From Clostridium thermosuccinogenes (GTDB taxonomy: Bacteria > Bacillota > Clostridia > Acetivibrionales > DSM-5807): a stretch of DNA of 64,000 nt. The notes under the pieces are model-generated. The model searched no databases. It worked only from the letters and a program-made list of their open reading frames with translations, and was not told where the DNA came from. The position numbers were made by a program, and so were the translations under genes. The stretch lies in the NCBI RefSeq assembly GCF_002896855.1, contig NZ_CP021850.1:4179665-4243664 (forward strand). The letters are read 5' to 3'. This document shows positions 44,564 to 54,230 of the stretch, one piece after another (within the stretch, counting starts at the first letter, position 1; each line of letters begins with the position of its first letter).

Positions 44564-47008
44564 TTATTCAGCTTTTGGCACTCCGATGGCCTTAAATTCT
44601 GTGATTCCTGCCCAGCATCCCTGCTCAAGGCCTGTCACAGTAACTTTTACATAACGCACCGAATCTGCAGTAAACGTATCCTTTTGAACCCGTGCTGAGC
44701 TAGTATTTCCGGTTTTGTTAACCACTACCATCCAGTTGGAATTATCGGAGGATACCTCAATAATATATTTATATACCTTGTCCTTCAACGGCCAGGTTAT
44801 TTCGCTTCCTTTCAGATTATAAAAATCTCCGAGGTCAACCTTCCACCAGTGGAGCAGGTTTCCGTCCTCTGCATACCAGGTTGTGGACAAGTCTCCGTCG
44901 TTAGCTTTGGATGCTTCATACCCTGTGAGGGTGCTATCAGCAAAAGCTGTTTTTTTCAGCGCAATATCTGATGCCGTACGTTCCGGCGTCGTAACCATCA
45001 CTGTGGCAAAGAGGGAAGTATTGCCCGCGGCATCAAAAGCTGCCACCGAATATACATATGCGGTTTCGGCGCTGAGCCCTGTATCTGTAAAAGAGGCATC
45101 ATTGGACACAGTAGCCAGCTGAGTTCCGTTCCTGTAGATCTTATATCCTGCCACCCCAACATTATCTGTGGAAGGTGTCCAGCTAAGCTTGACCTTGTCG
45201 TGGGCGATTGCCGTGGCTTTCAGGTTTGTGGGCGCTGCCGGAGGCTCAGTGTCATTCACAACGGGCGATCCAAAAACTTTGAATTCAGCTATGCCAGCCC
45301 AGGTGTTCATGGAAAGCCCGGTAACAGTAATTCGTACAAACCTTGCGGAATCAGCGGTAAAGGCATCCTTCTGCGTTTTGGAGGTGCTGGTATTCCCGGT
45401 TTTATCCACTTTAAGCACCCAGTTGGAGCCATCTGCCGATACCTCTACCTTATACTTATAAACCTTGTTCTCCTGCGGCCATGTAACTTCAGTTCCGCTA
45501 AGGCTGTGATTTCCTCCCAGGTCTATCATGAGCCAGTGGTTTAGTCCCCCGTCTGCTGCAGACCAGCGGGTTGAAGATTTTCCATCGACGGCATTGGATG
45601 CGTCATAGCCTGTTAATATGCTATCTGCGCTGGCAAACTTGTTCAGGGCAACATTGGTGGTGGAAGAACCTAAAGTGGTGCAGACCACCGATGCACTGTG
45701 GGCCGATGTGTTGCCTGCTTTATCATACGCAACTACAGTGTATGAATACGGTGTCGCCGCCTTAAGGCCTGTATCGGTATACGTTGTTCCATTTGTAACT
45801 GTCGCAATCTGTTTTCCGTTTCTGAATACCTTATAACCGGCAATGCCGATATTGTCGGATGAAGCTGACCAGTCAAGCTTGATACGGCTTTCCGAAACTG
45901 CTACCGCCTTTAATCCCTGTGGGACCGTAGGTGCCTGGGTATCTTTGGTTGGTGTGGTTACTCCCAGCACTTCAACTTTGTCTGCTATAACATAGTAATT
46001 GGTGGATTTTTTATTTTTCTTTCCTGTAACCCTTACTTTCAAAGTATGCTGTCCATTGGGCAGAGTGGTACTGCTATATAACAGGACATTGTCCTTTCTG
46101 GAAGAAGCGTAGAGATCTACCTTCTTCTCCGGGCCTCCATCAATGGATATGGCAGCTATGCCGCCGAAGGGGACCTTTGATCCATACAGTTTAATTTGAG
46201 TTCCGCTAAATCTAACTTGAAAATAAGCGTCGGTAGTGGCAGACCAATGATTATCCCCGTTATAGGCACCGGATTCCTTTGCATAAGTCCAGTTTCCCAC
46301 ATACTCAAACTGGTTCTGGCCTGTACCTGTAACATTATCGTTTATGCTTATCACATCGCCGTCATCGATTATTATCGCATCATCGTCCATATCCACCTTA
46401 TACCCTAATATTTCAGCTATGAGCTTTATCAGTACAACAGCATTATTCTTTTGCTTATTCAACTCTGTCTCAATCTTTTTTCCGTTGACAGCTACTGTTT
46501 TCTTTTCAAAATCGATCACTATCTTGGTATTGCCTTTTGTTATCGTTGCCACATGGGTTTTCCCATTCCATTCGAGATTGGCTCCCAATCCTTTTGTTAT
46601 AACCTTGACCGGCAGGATTATCTTATTGTATTTTATAACCGACGATTTCCATAATCCAATCTCTTCCCCTTTGACAAAGACAAAAAGGAAATCGTCACCA
46701 AATACATCGTCCCAGTCATAGTAATAATCACCATCGCGCTCATCCCTGTCGTCATTCTGATCATTCCAATAATCTTTCCAGTACTTTTGCCAGTTCTTGC
46801 CGTAGCTTTTATAGTGCGAAATTATCAGGTTTATCAGTTCATTCCTTTTCCCTTTGTCCTTATAGTATTTCTTCAGCTCATTCCTTAACTCCTTGATGTC
46901 GTAATTTTTCCACTTGTTGTTCCCGTTTTTCTTGACCGGGCTTGCAAAAGCAAGGCTCGATGTCATCAGAATACATAGAGCAACAAGTATGCTTATAATT
47001 TTTTTCAT
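44564..47008 (-). CDS. Secreted multidomain carbohydrate-binding protein (CuAO-N, FN3, F5/8C)
   Basis: An 814-residue exported protein. Signal peptide ~1-23 (IISILVALCILMTSSLAFA); charged Asn/Asp/Lys-rich helical region (~25-95); a copper-amine-oxidase N-terminal-like domain (~100-210); a galactose-binding-like beta-sandwich (~230-345); then FN3 (~355-445), F5/8 type C (~450-580), FN3 (~590-675) and F5/8 type C (~680-812). The two FN3-F5/8C units are clearly duplicated (LTGYDASNAVDG and LTGYEASKANDG). There is no catalytic domain or sortase/dockerin signature, so it probably binds polysaccharide or the cell surface. ATG 47008 is 8 nt after GGGAGG. Confidence 0.85.
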   Translation of the reverse strand: MKKIISILVALCILMTSSLAFASPVKKNGNNKWKNYDIKELRNELKKYYKDKGKRNELINLIISHYKSYGKNWQKYWKDYWNDQNDDRDERDGDYYYDWDDVFGDDFLFVFVKGEEIGLWKSSVIKYNKIILPVKVITKGLGANLEWNGKTHVATITKGNTKIVIDFEKKTVAVNGKKIETELNKQKNNAVVLIKLIAEILGYKVDMDDDAIIIDDGDVISINDNVTGTGQNQFEYVGNWTYAKESGAYNGDNHWSATTDAYFQVRFSGTQIKLYGSKVPFGGIAAISIDGGPEKKVDLYASSRKDNVLLYSSTTLPNGQHTLKVRVTGKKNKKSTNYYVIADKVEVLGVTTPTKDTQAPTVPQGLKAVAVSESRIKLDWSASSDNIGIAGYKVFRNGKQIATVTNGTTYTDTGLKAATPYSYTVVAYDKAGNTSAHSASVVCTTLGSSTTNVALNKFASADSILTGYDASNAVDGKSSTRWSAADGGLNHWLMIDLGGNHSLSGTEVTWPQENKVYKYKVEVSADGSNWVLKVDKTGNTSTSKTQKDAFTADSARFVRITVTGLSMNTWAGIAEFKVFGSPVVNDTEPPAAPTNLKATAIAHDKVKLSWTPSTDNVGVAGYKIYRNGTQLATVSNDASFTDTGLSAETAYVYSVAAFDAAGNTSLFATVMVTTPERTASDIALKKTAFADSTLTGYEASKANDGDLSTTWYAEDGNLLHWWKVDLGDFYNLKGSEITWPLKDKVYKYIIEVSSDNSNWMVVVNKTGNTSSARVQKDTFTADSVRYVKVTVTGLEQGCWAGITEFKAIGVPKAE

Positions 47009-47134
47009 GGCCATAACCTCCCATAATATTATTACAGTATATATATTCGTGGGAATTACGGCGGTTTTGTGGTTTTTCCAAACTGTAACAATTGTGTAAT
47101 CAAAGTAAAATTAATGTAATTTTAATGAAATAAT

Positions 47135-47166
47135 AAAAGAACTCCGGATTTATCCAGAGTTCTTTT
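47135..47166. terminator. Terminator of sigI-rsgI operon
   Basis: AAAAGAACTC (47135-47144) pairs with GAGTTCTTTT (47157-47166), with GGA/TCC inside. It separates rsgI from the secreted-protein gene, so that gene has its own promoter between about 47009 and 47134. Confidence 0.8.
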
Positions 47167-47394
47167 GAGTATGCTCACTGGTAAGCAGTATTCTGCGAAT
47201 GCATTTAGTTTCCATTCCTGTCTGAAGCCTTTTGTTTTATCTAAGTTGGAATCATTACCATCTTTATTTCCGTTGCCGAACTTTATTTTGTATTACAGGC
47301 TTCATCTACCTGTCGAACTCGCGCTTTTGACTGATGAAAACATCTTATTACTATTATTTTTACCACCATTACCTTTAAAAAAAAAACATAACTG

Positions 47395-47700
47395 CTGTTT
47401 CTACTGCTATTTATGCTGTCATTATTTCTTCTGCTAGAACTGCTATTTCCATTTATAACTGGCATTTCCATTGCTGCTTTTACTGTTATTGCTTTTTATA
47501 TTTTTGTTGCTGTTTCCACTGCTGCTTTTACTGCTATTGCTTTTTGTATTTTTACCGCTGTTTTTACTTCTACTATTTCCACTGCTGTTTCTGCCATCAT
47601 CACTGCTGGTATTGCTATTATTACTACTATTTTTGCTGCTGATATTACTTCTGTTGCTTCTGCTGTCATTGTTTTTACTGTTATTATTGCTGATATTATC
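47395..47700. repeat. Low-complexity Ser/Asn codon repeat
   Basis: Irregular repeats of AGC/AGT, AAT/AAC and AAA codons (minus strand). They encode the RsgI tail and continue for roughly 50-90 bp past its stop in another frame. Plus-strand frames of Leu/Phe/Thr/Ala are artefacts of this tract. Confidence 0.8.
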
Positions 47701-48669
47701 TTTTCCTTTTACACTGCCCTTCTTATCGCCGCCATCTTTATTTTTATACTTCCATATACCTGTTTCTTTATCTTTCGATCTTTTAAGTTTCAATCCTTCC
47801 ACAGCATCCTCATCCGCTTTTGACTTATTTTTGCGGAGAATACTGGTTTCTTTGCTCTTATCATCCCTGTCTTTGCTGTTTAGACTATTACTATTCCTGC
47901 CGAAACCTTTACCCGGCTTTTCGGATGCTTCCGCCTTTTCATCTTCCGATCTTTTACTTCCCGACATACCTTTTGCTATTGCGCTTGCCGCAGCACCCTT
48001 ATGACCCTCTGCTTTCATATCCGCATTTGACTCCTTAGGCTTCCCAGGTAGCGTTTCCTTTCCGGAGGATGTTTTTGAATTTTCCGCCTCGGAATGCTTT
48101 TCGACAGGTATCTTCTCAACTATAACCTCCGTTTCCACATTGGAAGTGACAAGCTGTTCCTTTGTTGCAATCTCTATCTTTTCTTCTATAACATCCACCT
48201 TGTGTTCATTTTTCCCTGCAATTGTAAACTTGACTGCTTTCCCTGAATCCTCCCCAAGATAACCGCTGTTTATAGCACTTTGCAGTATGCTCCCAACGGC
48301 TTCTTCCACCGCCTTATTCTTAACGCTGACCGTGGACAGAACTTTCTTTCCTTCGTCATTCAAGCCTTTTGCACTGATTATCCTATCATAGATGTTGGTC
48401 GTAATCTCTATGCTTGGATTTATATCAATACTAATATAACTGTATGGCATGGCATAGCTGTAAACTCCGCAGCCAATTCCCATGACAAGCAGGATGGATG
48501 CTGCAGCAGCAGTTATCTTCACAAACATGCCCTTATACGAAAAGACGGATGCAATATCGATTTCATGTCCAATCCTGTAGCTTTCCTTATCTTTCAGTTT
48601 TATGAATTCCCCTTTTTTAGTCAGAGCAATTGCATGCTTGCCTTCCTTGTCTACTATAACCGCTTTCAT
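47443..48669 (-). CDS. rsgI: RsgI-type anti-sigma factor with low-complexity tail
   Basis: A 408-residue bitopic membrane protein that would hold SigI inactive. The cytoplasmic RsgI_N domain is ~1-50 (AVIVDKEGKHAIALTKKGEF), the membrane helix ~52-75, and a periplasmic RsgI core ~75-175 (YSYISIDINPSIEITTNIYDRI). The remainder (~200-408) is a Lys/Ser/Asn/Gly-rich low-complexity tail. In cluster III clostridia this position usually carries a carbohydrate-binding or hydrolase module that senses polysaccharide; here none is seen. ATG 48669 follows GGAGG and lies 4 bp from the end of sigI. Confidence 0.9.
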   Translation of the reverse strand: MKAVIVDKEGKHAIALTKKGEFIKLKDKESYRIGHEIDIASVFSYKGMFVKITAAAASILLVMGIGCGVYSYAMPYSYISIDINPSIEITTNIYDRIISAKGLNDEGKKVLSTVSVKNKAVEEAVGSILQSAINSGYLGEDSGKAVKFTIAGKNEHKVDVIEEKIEIATKEQLVTSNVETEVIVEKIPVEKHSEAENSKTSSGKETLPGKPKESNADMKAEGHKGAAASAIAKGMSGSKRSEDEKAEASEKPGKGFGRNSNSLNSKDRDDKSKETSILRKNKSKADEDAVEGLKLKRSKDKETGIWKYKNKDGGDKKGSVKGKDNISNNNSKNNDSRSNRSNISSKNSSNNSNTSSDDGRNSSGNSRSKNSGKNTKSNSSKSSSGNSNKNIKSNNSKSSNGNASYKWK

Positions 48670-48673
48670 CCTG

Positions 48674-49378
48674 TCACCTCCAGTCCACAAAATCCCTTAT
48701 GTATTGATAGTCGCCCGTAATTATAATGAGTACAGCTATAATATACTTTCGTGCCCGCTCTATCTTTTTTCGGGGTAGCCCTAAGGCTCTTTCTATTTCA
48801 GCTACCGGAAGATATTTCTTGCTCATTATCTGTTTTACGAGGTCCGGCTGGGACTGCAGATACCTGATTATTTCCGCATAGATTTTGCGCGTCCTTCCAT
48901 GCTTCGGCGAAGCATCCGCCAGCTGAGAAAATGTTATATCCCAACGCAAAAGCTCCTTCTTAAGCTCTTCCAGTTCCAGCCTTCGGTATTCATTTATTTC
49001 ATTGATAGTGTAATTCTCCAGGGCTTCTCCTATGCCCAGATCTCTTTCCCCATCTTCACCTTCATCATAATATCCGTTCAGAGACAGCATATTGCTGTGC
49101 TTTTTCTCTTTTCTGTAATAGTCTATAAGACGCCTTCTGATGACATTTTGTGCAAAGGATAAAAAATTGCCCTTTTTGCTGTCATGAGACTTTATTGCTT
49201 CTACAAAAGCCATTAATCCTATACTCAGCTCATCATCCTCACCATATCTCATATAACGGCCTGTGGCCTTTTCAACACACGACGCGATGAAAGGCTTGTA
49301 TTCCTCGACAAGTCTGTTTATCTCTTCTTCATTGTCTTTTATCCTTTCAACTCTGTCATTTATGGATACAGAATTCAT
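48674..49378 (-). CDS. sigI: RNA polymerase sigma factor SigI
   Basis: A 234-residue sigma-70-family factor. Region 2 spans about 25-90 (YMRYGEDDELSIGLMAFVEAIKSHDSKKG, the -10 binding helix; AQNVIRRRLIDYYRKEKK), and the SigI-specific C-terminal domain about 120-225 (MSKKYLPVAEIERALGLPRKKIERARKYI, a helix-turn-helix). SigI controls heat-shock and, in cellulolytic clostridia, polysaccharide-degradation genes. ATG 49378 has AGGAGGACACG upstream. The adjacent rsgI is its cognate anti-sigma factor. Confidence 0.92.
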   Translation of the reverse strand: MNSVSINDRVERIKDNEEEINRLVEEYKPFIASCVEKATGRYMRYGEDDELSIGLMAFVEAIKSHDSKKGNFLSFAQNVIRRRLIDYYRKEKKHSNMLSLNGYYDEGEDGERDLGIGEALENYTINEINEYRRLELEELKKELLRWDITFSQLADASPKHGRTRKIYAEIIRYLQSQPDLVKQIMSKKYLPVAEIERALGLPRKKIERARKYIIAVLIIITGDYQYIRDFVDWR

Positions 49379-49775
49379 CGTGTCCTCCTGAGTTTAGTCT
49401 ATACTCCGATTTTAACATCATAAAAGACAGAAAACAAATTCCTACCTATATTTTATATTCTTCGTACAAGCTTAGGGGAAAAATAGGGTTATTTTACTTT
49501 GGTAATATATTCCTGAGTATACTGGGATCCAGTGTGATGGGTTCAGCCTCCAATCCAGGCTTGCTTTCGTGCCGCTTTAAATGTCAAACTGGCTATATGA
49601 TTATTAATAAATCGCCTTGGTTCCTCCATGTTGTGATATTGTACCTTAGATCAACATGTCAATATAGTCATAATGATGTTAATATTCTGCAATTGATAAT
49701 GCCCAGGCTTTATAATAAAATCATAAATATGCAATAATATGTCATATCCGATGAAGCGCGGGAAAGGAGATAACT
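49379..49775. other. Divergent intergenic region sigI / GH35
   Basis: No gene. It holds the sigI promoter region; on the minus strand CGAA (49464-49461), a SigI-type -10 core, occurs about 85 bp before sigI, but no matching -35 at proper spacing was found. A candidate promoter for the GH35 gene lies at 49693-49721. Confidence 0.5.
49693..49721 (+). promoter_or_regulatory. Candidate promoter of GH35 gene
   Basis: TTGATA (49693-49698), 17-bp spacer, TAAAAT (49716-49721), 55 bp before the start codon. Plausible but unproven. Confidence 0.4.
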
Positions 49776-51518
49776 ATGTCCAAATTCGAGATTTCAGGTA
49801 CGGACTTTCTGTACGACGGAAAACCTGTAAAAATTTTGTCCGGGGCAATTCACTACTTCAGGATAGTGCCCGAATACTGGAAGGACAGGCTATTGAAATT
49901 GAAAGCCTGTGGCTTTAACACCGTAGAGACGTACATAGCATGGAATATGCATGAACCCAGGGAAGGCGAATTTTGTTTTGAAGGTATTTGCGATATTGAA
50001 AGGTTTGTACGCACCGCAGGAGAATTGGGTCTTTTTGTTATTGTGAGGCCAAGTCCATATATATGCGCCGAGTGGGAATTCGGAGGGCTTCCGGCGTGGC
50101 TCCTTTCTTATCCGGACATGAAGCTTCGCTGCAATTACAAGCCTTACCTGGATAAGGTGGACGCTTATTACGATGTTCTCATACCTAAGCTTCTTCCATA
50201 CCTGTGCACCAACGGCGGACCGATCATAGCCATGCAGATCGAGAATGAGTATGGAAGCTACGGAGCAGACAAAGAATATCTGCAGCATATAAAAGAAGCG
50301 CTGAAAAAGAGAGGCGTGGACGTCCTTCTTTTTACGTCGGACGGTCCTACCGATATGATGCTGCAGGGCGGGACGCTTCCTGATGTATTCAAGACGGTTA
50401 ATTTCGGTTCAAGACATGAAGAAGCCTTTGCTAAGCTTAAGGAGTACCAAAACGACAAACCGCTGATGTGTACCGAGTTCTGGAACGGCTGGTTTGACCA
50501 TTGGGGGGAGGAGCATCATACCAGGGGCCATGAGGACACTGTCCGGGAATTTGACGGCATGCTCAAATACGGAGCATCGGTTAACTTCTACATGTTCCAT
50601 GGAGGCACCAATTTCGGTTTTATGAATGGCGCCAACCACAGCGACTCATATGAACCTACGGTCACCAGCTATGACTATGACGCTCCTTTAAATGAGTCAG
50701 GAGATCCCACTCCCAAGTATTATGCCGTTCGGGACGTGCTTTCGAAGTACGTTGAGATAGACCACAGCATAAAAGTGGAGCCTTCCCTCAAAAAATCCTA
50801 CGGCGAAGCCCGTATGACCCAGCAGGCAGACCTCTTTGACTCTCTGGATAAGCTGTCGGAGCCGATGGAAAGAGTATGCCCCGAGCCTATGGAAAAGCTG
50901 GGACAGAATTATGGTTTCATTCTTTACAGAACGCAGCTCAAAGGATACAAGGGCCATCTCCCCCTTGAGATTAAGGATGTTCATGACAGAGCCCTTATCT
51001 TCCTGAATGGCAAGTATGTAGATGTGATCTACAGGAATGACAAGGACAAAAGAGTATTTCTCGATCTTTCCGGAGGAAGCTCGACCCTCGATATACTGGT
51101 GGAAAACATGGGAAGGGTTAATTACGGACCATTCCTGAAAGACCATAAGGGCATAACGGAGCATGTGCGCCTTGATTATCATTTCCTGTTCGGATGGACC
51201 ATTTATCCCCTGCCTATGGATGATTTATCAAAGCTATGCTTTGATGACGCAAAAGTTCCGAGGACAACTTCATTTTACAGGGGAACTTTCAACGTGGATG
51301 AGATGGCAGACACCTTTCTCTCCCTCGATGGTTGGGTAAAGGGAGCAGTATGGATAAACGGGTTTAATATAGGAAGGTACTGGAATGTAGGCCCTCAAAA
51401 GACATTATATGTGCCTGCTCCGCTCCTTAAAAAAAGTGAAAATGAAATAATCATATTTGAGGTACATGAACCTCAAAATCTCACTGTCAAATTCACTGAC
51501 AAACCGGATTTGGGTTAA
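49776..51518 (+). CDS. GH35 beta-galactosidase
   Basis: A 580-residue cytoplasmic enzyme (no signal peptide) that removes terminal beta-galactosyl residues. The (beta/alpha)8 domain opens with FLYDGKPVKILSGAIHYFR. The acid/base Glu158 lies in QIENEYGSYG and the nucleophile Glu234 in MCTEFWNGWFDHWG. C-terminal beta-sandwich domains include GWVKGAVWINGFNIGRYW. ATG 49776 follows GGAAAGGAG. It is monocistronic with its own terminator. Length and motifs are typical for the compact bacterial GH35 group. Confidence 0.95.
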   Translation: MSKFEISGTDFLYDGKPVKILSGAIHYFRIVPEYWKDRLLKLKACGFNTVETYIAWNMHEPREGEFCFEGICDIERFVRTAGELGLFVIVRPSPYICAEWEFGGLPAWLLSYPDMKLRCNYKPYLDKVDAYYDVLIPKLLPYLCTNGGPIIAMQIENEYGSYGADKEYLQHIKEALKKRGVDVLLFTSDGPTDMMLQGGTLPDVFKTVNFGSRHEEAFAKLKEYQNDKPLMCTEFWNGWFDHWGEEHHTRGHEDTVREFDGMLKYGASVNFYMFHGGTNFGFMNGANHSDSYEPTVTSYDYDAPLNESGDPTPKYYAVRDVLSKYVEIDHSIKVEPSLKKSYGEARMTQQADLFDSLDKLSEPMERVCPEPMEKLGQNYGFILYRTQLKGYKGHLPLEIKDVHDRALIFLNGKYVDVIYRNDKDKRVFLDLSGGSSTLDILVENMGRVNYGPFLKDHKGITEHVRLDYHFLFGWTIYPLPMDDLSKLCFDDAKVPRTTSFYRGTFNVDEMADTFLSLDGWVKGAVWINGFNIGRYWNVGPQKTLYVPAPLLKKSENEIIIFEVHEPQNLTVKFTDKPDLG

Positions 51519-51523
51519 GTTAG

Positions 51524-51548
51524 AGGGACGCCTGCAAGCGTCCCTTTA
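51524..51548 (+). terminator. Terminator of GH35 gene
   Basis: AGGGACGC-CTGCAA-GCGTCCCT followed by TTT, 5 bp after the stop. Confidence 0.8.
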
Positions 51549-51591
51549 TATGTACAATTAATATTATGTTTAGTGTTTTCGGATGAACCCT

Positions 51592-52353
51592 TCAGCCTTT
51601 TTCTATCAACAGGTAATATGGATTTTTTGTAAGCATATCCACAGCTAATTCCACCATTGCTTTCGCATCGATAAGACGAATAGTCGAATTCCCTATTTTG
51701 CCGGTCTTCATTATCCCGTGCTTCTCAAACACCCCATCAAACTTGTTAAAATCTGTAGGTGGCTTATTCCAGTCATGAAGTCGGTTTCTTACAAGTATCT
51801 CCTCACCATTGTAACCCTTAATAGAAGTTTCCGTAACTTCTTTCTGCAAATGATACGGAACTCCTGCAACCTCTTCACAGCAGTGAATGGTGGTATTGCT
51901 CTCCTGATCCACACCAATTAACATAACGTATCCGCCGGATAATGCATTTTTATAATATGGACTGAATCGGTCACAGGGGGATGCTCCGTTTTCATGACCT
52001 TTGAGCAGCTCATCCCTTCCGGCTCCGATGGCAGATACAGAGTGGGTAGGATGTAGGGATCTCCTGGCCTCTGGTCTTTGACGAAAAGTCTCCGGTATTT
52101 TTCCTGTCCAGCAAGGAGTAGTCCTTACATCAAATTCCGGGGGATTTTCCTTTCCATCAGTGGATTTCCCTGTAAGGGTCGGTACCATCACTGTTCCGGA
52201 CTCACCCACCGCTTCAAGAAGGGAATCTATTACAGTCTCCGCTCCCCCATCGACATACCCAAAACTCCTCAAAGAGCTATGCACCAGGACTATGTCTCCT
52301 TCTCTGAGACCCAGGTTTTTAAAACCTTGCACAATATCTTTCCTATAAAGCAT
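51592..52353 (-). CDS. AAC(3)-family aminoglycoside acetyltransferase-like
   Basis: A 253-residue protein of the antibiotic N-acetyltransferase (AAC(3)/YokD) fold, not GNAT. Family motifs are LVHSSLRSFGYVDGGAETVIDSL at about 23-45, GTVMVPTLTG, the LHPTHSVSAIG histidine stretch and HCCEEVAG. It would transfer acetyl from acetyl-CoA to an amine of an aminoglycoside or another aminated sugar. Chromosomal homologues in clostridia are not proof of resistance. It is followed 79 bp upstream by the MBL gene on the same strand. Confidence 0.87.
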   Translation of the reverse strand: MLYRKDIVQGFKNLGLREGDIVLVHSSLRSFGYVDGGAETVIDSLLEAVGESGTVMVPTLTGKSTDGKENPPEFDVRTTPCWTGKIPETFRQRPEARRSLHPTHSVSAIGAGRDELLKGHENGASPCDRFSPYYKNALSGGYVMLIGVDQESNTTIHCCEEVAGVPYHLQKEVTETSIKGYNGEEILVRNRLHDWNKPPTDFNKFDGVFEKHGIMKTGKIGNSTIRLIDAKAMVELAVDMLTKNPYYLLIEKG

Positions 52354-52432
52354 TGTGTTGCATCCCTTCCCTCATTTCCGTTAATATTTGTAATAGGCAA
52401 TGACAGTCCTGTCCTCGCCGGTATCTTCATCT

Positions 52433-53263
52433 TTATACCTCTATCTCAATACCATCATAGGACATTATGATTCCTTGCCCGGCAAACTCTTCACAGTGCC
52501 TGTCATAGACGACCTTGCCGTTATGGGAAAAATGGGTTGATACTATCTTGGATGAAGCATTAAGGCTTCCTGCTTCTGTCAGCTTTTTCACTACATTTAC
52601 ATTCTCTTTGAAGCTCATGTGATTACTTGTGCCACCTTCCGCAAAGCCGTTGGTGCAATCCAGAACCATGCAATCGAGATGAATGGTTTTCAGGTATTCC
52701 CATGTCTCGTCATAATACCATCCCGAATCCAAACCGTAAAAAATTCTCTTTCCGTTCCGTTCAATCACATAAACCAGTGCTTTTTCCTCCGGAAAGTCCG
52801 TTATATGCGTGGCTGGCAGGGCTGTAACCGTATAATCCTCCACCTTGGTCTGAGTAAAAGGTTCAAGCACATGGAGCTTCATATACGGGCTTATATCACC
52901 GAATTTTTCCAAATATGAACTCAGCATCTCTATGCTGACCTTGTTGCCATATACGTTGAGCACAGGATTGCCTTCGTTTGTATACCACTTCAGCTTTGCC
53001 TCAAGATCATAGTAATTGAAGTGGTCGCTGTGGGAATGGCCGATGAACAGGTGCTCAAGAACTGAAAAGTCGAGATTATAGTTGTGGATATGAGCCAGGG
53101 TATCATTGGTGAAATCCAGACCTATCTTATTATCCACTAAGGCCGAAGATCTCATCCTTATATTTTTACCGCCCAGTTTCCTGCTTTCCTGACAGATATC
53201 ACATCTGCAAAAAAGTGCCGGTATACCTTCAAACGCTGCCGTACCAAGTAGCTTGATTTTCAT
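52433..53263 (-). CDS. MBL-fold metallohydrolase (PhnP-like)
   Basis: A 276-residue metallo-beta-lactamase-fold hydrolase. The first metal motif is HSHSDH (76-81), a later His lies in PATHITDF and an Asp in YGLDSGW. The N-terminal CRCDIC segment (19-24) resembles the structural zinc cysteines of PhnP, a cyclic phosphodiesterase, so the substrate may be a phosphodiester. GGGGGTG precedes ATG 53263; the longer frame to 53392 would add an implausible Cys/Phe-rich leader. Confidence 0.82.
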   Translation of the reverse strand: MKIKLLGTAAFEGIPALFCRCDICQESRKLGGKNIRMRSSALVDNKIGLDFTNDTLAHIHNYNLDFSVLEHLFIGHSHSDHFNYYDLEAKLKWYTNEGNPVLNVYGNKVSIEMLSSYLEKFGDISPYMKLHVLEPFTQTKVEDYTVTALPATHITDFPEEKALVYVIERNGKRIFYGLDSGWYYDETWEYLKTIHLDCMVLDCTNGFAEGGTSNHMSFKENVNVVKKLTEAGSLNASSKIVSTHFSHNGKVVYDRHCEEFAGQGIIMSYDGIEIEV

Positions 53264-53432
53264 TTTAACACCCCCGTTTATGTATACGACAATTATATCA
53301 TAAAACATAAAACAGAAATCACAAAAATAAGGGGCTGAAATCCAGTACCTTGTTCCCGCTTCCTCTTCTCCGGCAAATTTACCTTTTTTCACATCCCCCT
53401 TGAGGTTTTAGTGGAAGGCCTAATATCCTTTG

Positions 53433-54230
53433 CTATGGGCATAATAAATCATTGATTATGTACGGTGGCACAAATCCTTTTTCTTTCAGCCTATCCGTTA
53501 CAACTTCCGTTACGCTGTGTATGCAGTTTCTTAGCTCCTCACTGGAGCATGGGAATCCGTTTTCGAAATAAGTTCTTATGGATTCGAACATTTTTGCATC
53601 CACTCTTTCCAATCCATTCCAAATCCACTTTGCCGTTGGATATGGAAATCCAGCGCTTAAATACACAGTTTGGAGGAGCCCTTTGAGAGCATCGCCGAAA
53701 TACATGCTTCCAGTAATGATATTTTTGCGTTTTAAACTGCTATAAAAAGCTTCCAATGTATCGATAAGCTTTTCACAATGCTCAAGGCATTTTTCTTGCC
53801 AATACTCACTGCCAAGATCACTGACGAACGCTTTACCTTTGCTTATGATACCTTTAGGGTCATGAATCGGAATAAAATGCTGGATATCGTAAAGCAGTTC
53901 AAAATCACAATCTTTAAGCTTATCAAATTGTTCATGAAATAAGTATGAAAAGGAAGAGTACTGAGGGCTTTGAAGCATCAAAGGAATAAACTGCACACGA
54001 TATCCATCTATCATCTGATGCATGAACAAAAACTGACGAAGCTTATCAAACCAAACATTCCTGGGTATATCCCAAATGATATAGGCATCCACATCCGAAA
54101 GCTCGTCTGCAAAACCGTAGGATACAGAACCACCAATAACAACGATCAGCTCATCCAGGGATGTAAATTCTTGAATTTTGGGTGCCATCACTTGTTGAAA
54201 ATAATTCTTAACACTATCTATAGCGCTCAT
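53433..54230 (-). CDS. Nucleotidyltransferase-domain protein
   Basis: A 265-residue protein. The N-terminal polymerase-beta-like nucleotidyltransferase core reads GGSVSYGFADELSDVDAYI: GS at 34-35 and the metal-binding DVD at 46-48. The C-terminal half is alpha-helical, as in aminoglycoside adenylyltransferase-like and DUF4037 proteins. It would transfer a nucleotide to a hydroxyl of an unknown acceptor. ATG 54230 follows TAGGGGGTA. Neighbours are AAC(3)-like and HAD genes on the same strand. Confidence 0.75.
   Translation of the reverse strand: MSAIDSVKNYFQQVMAPKIQEFTSLDELIVVIGGSVSYGFADELSDVDAYIIWDIPRNVWFDKLRQFLFMHQMIDGYRVQFIPLMLQSPQYSSFSYLFHEQFDKLKDCDFELLYDIQHFIPIHDPKGIISKGKAFVSDLGSEYWQEKCLEHCEKLIDTLEAFYSSLKRKNIITGSMYFGDALKGLLQTVYLSAGFPYPTAKWIWNGLERVDAKMFESIRTYFENGFPCSSEELRNCIHSVTEVVTDRLKEKGFVPPYIINDLLCP

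Noticed and set aside
47413-48004. Plus-strand open frames of 136 and 177 codons
   Set aside because: They are Leu/Phe/Thr/Ala low-complexity translations of the complementary strand of the rsgI Ser/Asn repeat, without ribosome sites.
49440-49480. SigI autoregulatory promoter upstream of sigI
   Set aside because: A CGAA -10 core is present, but no convincing -35 element at a suitable distance.
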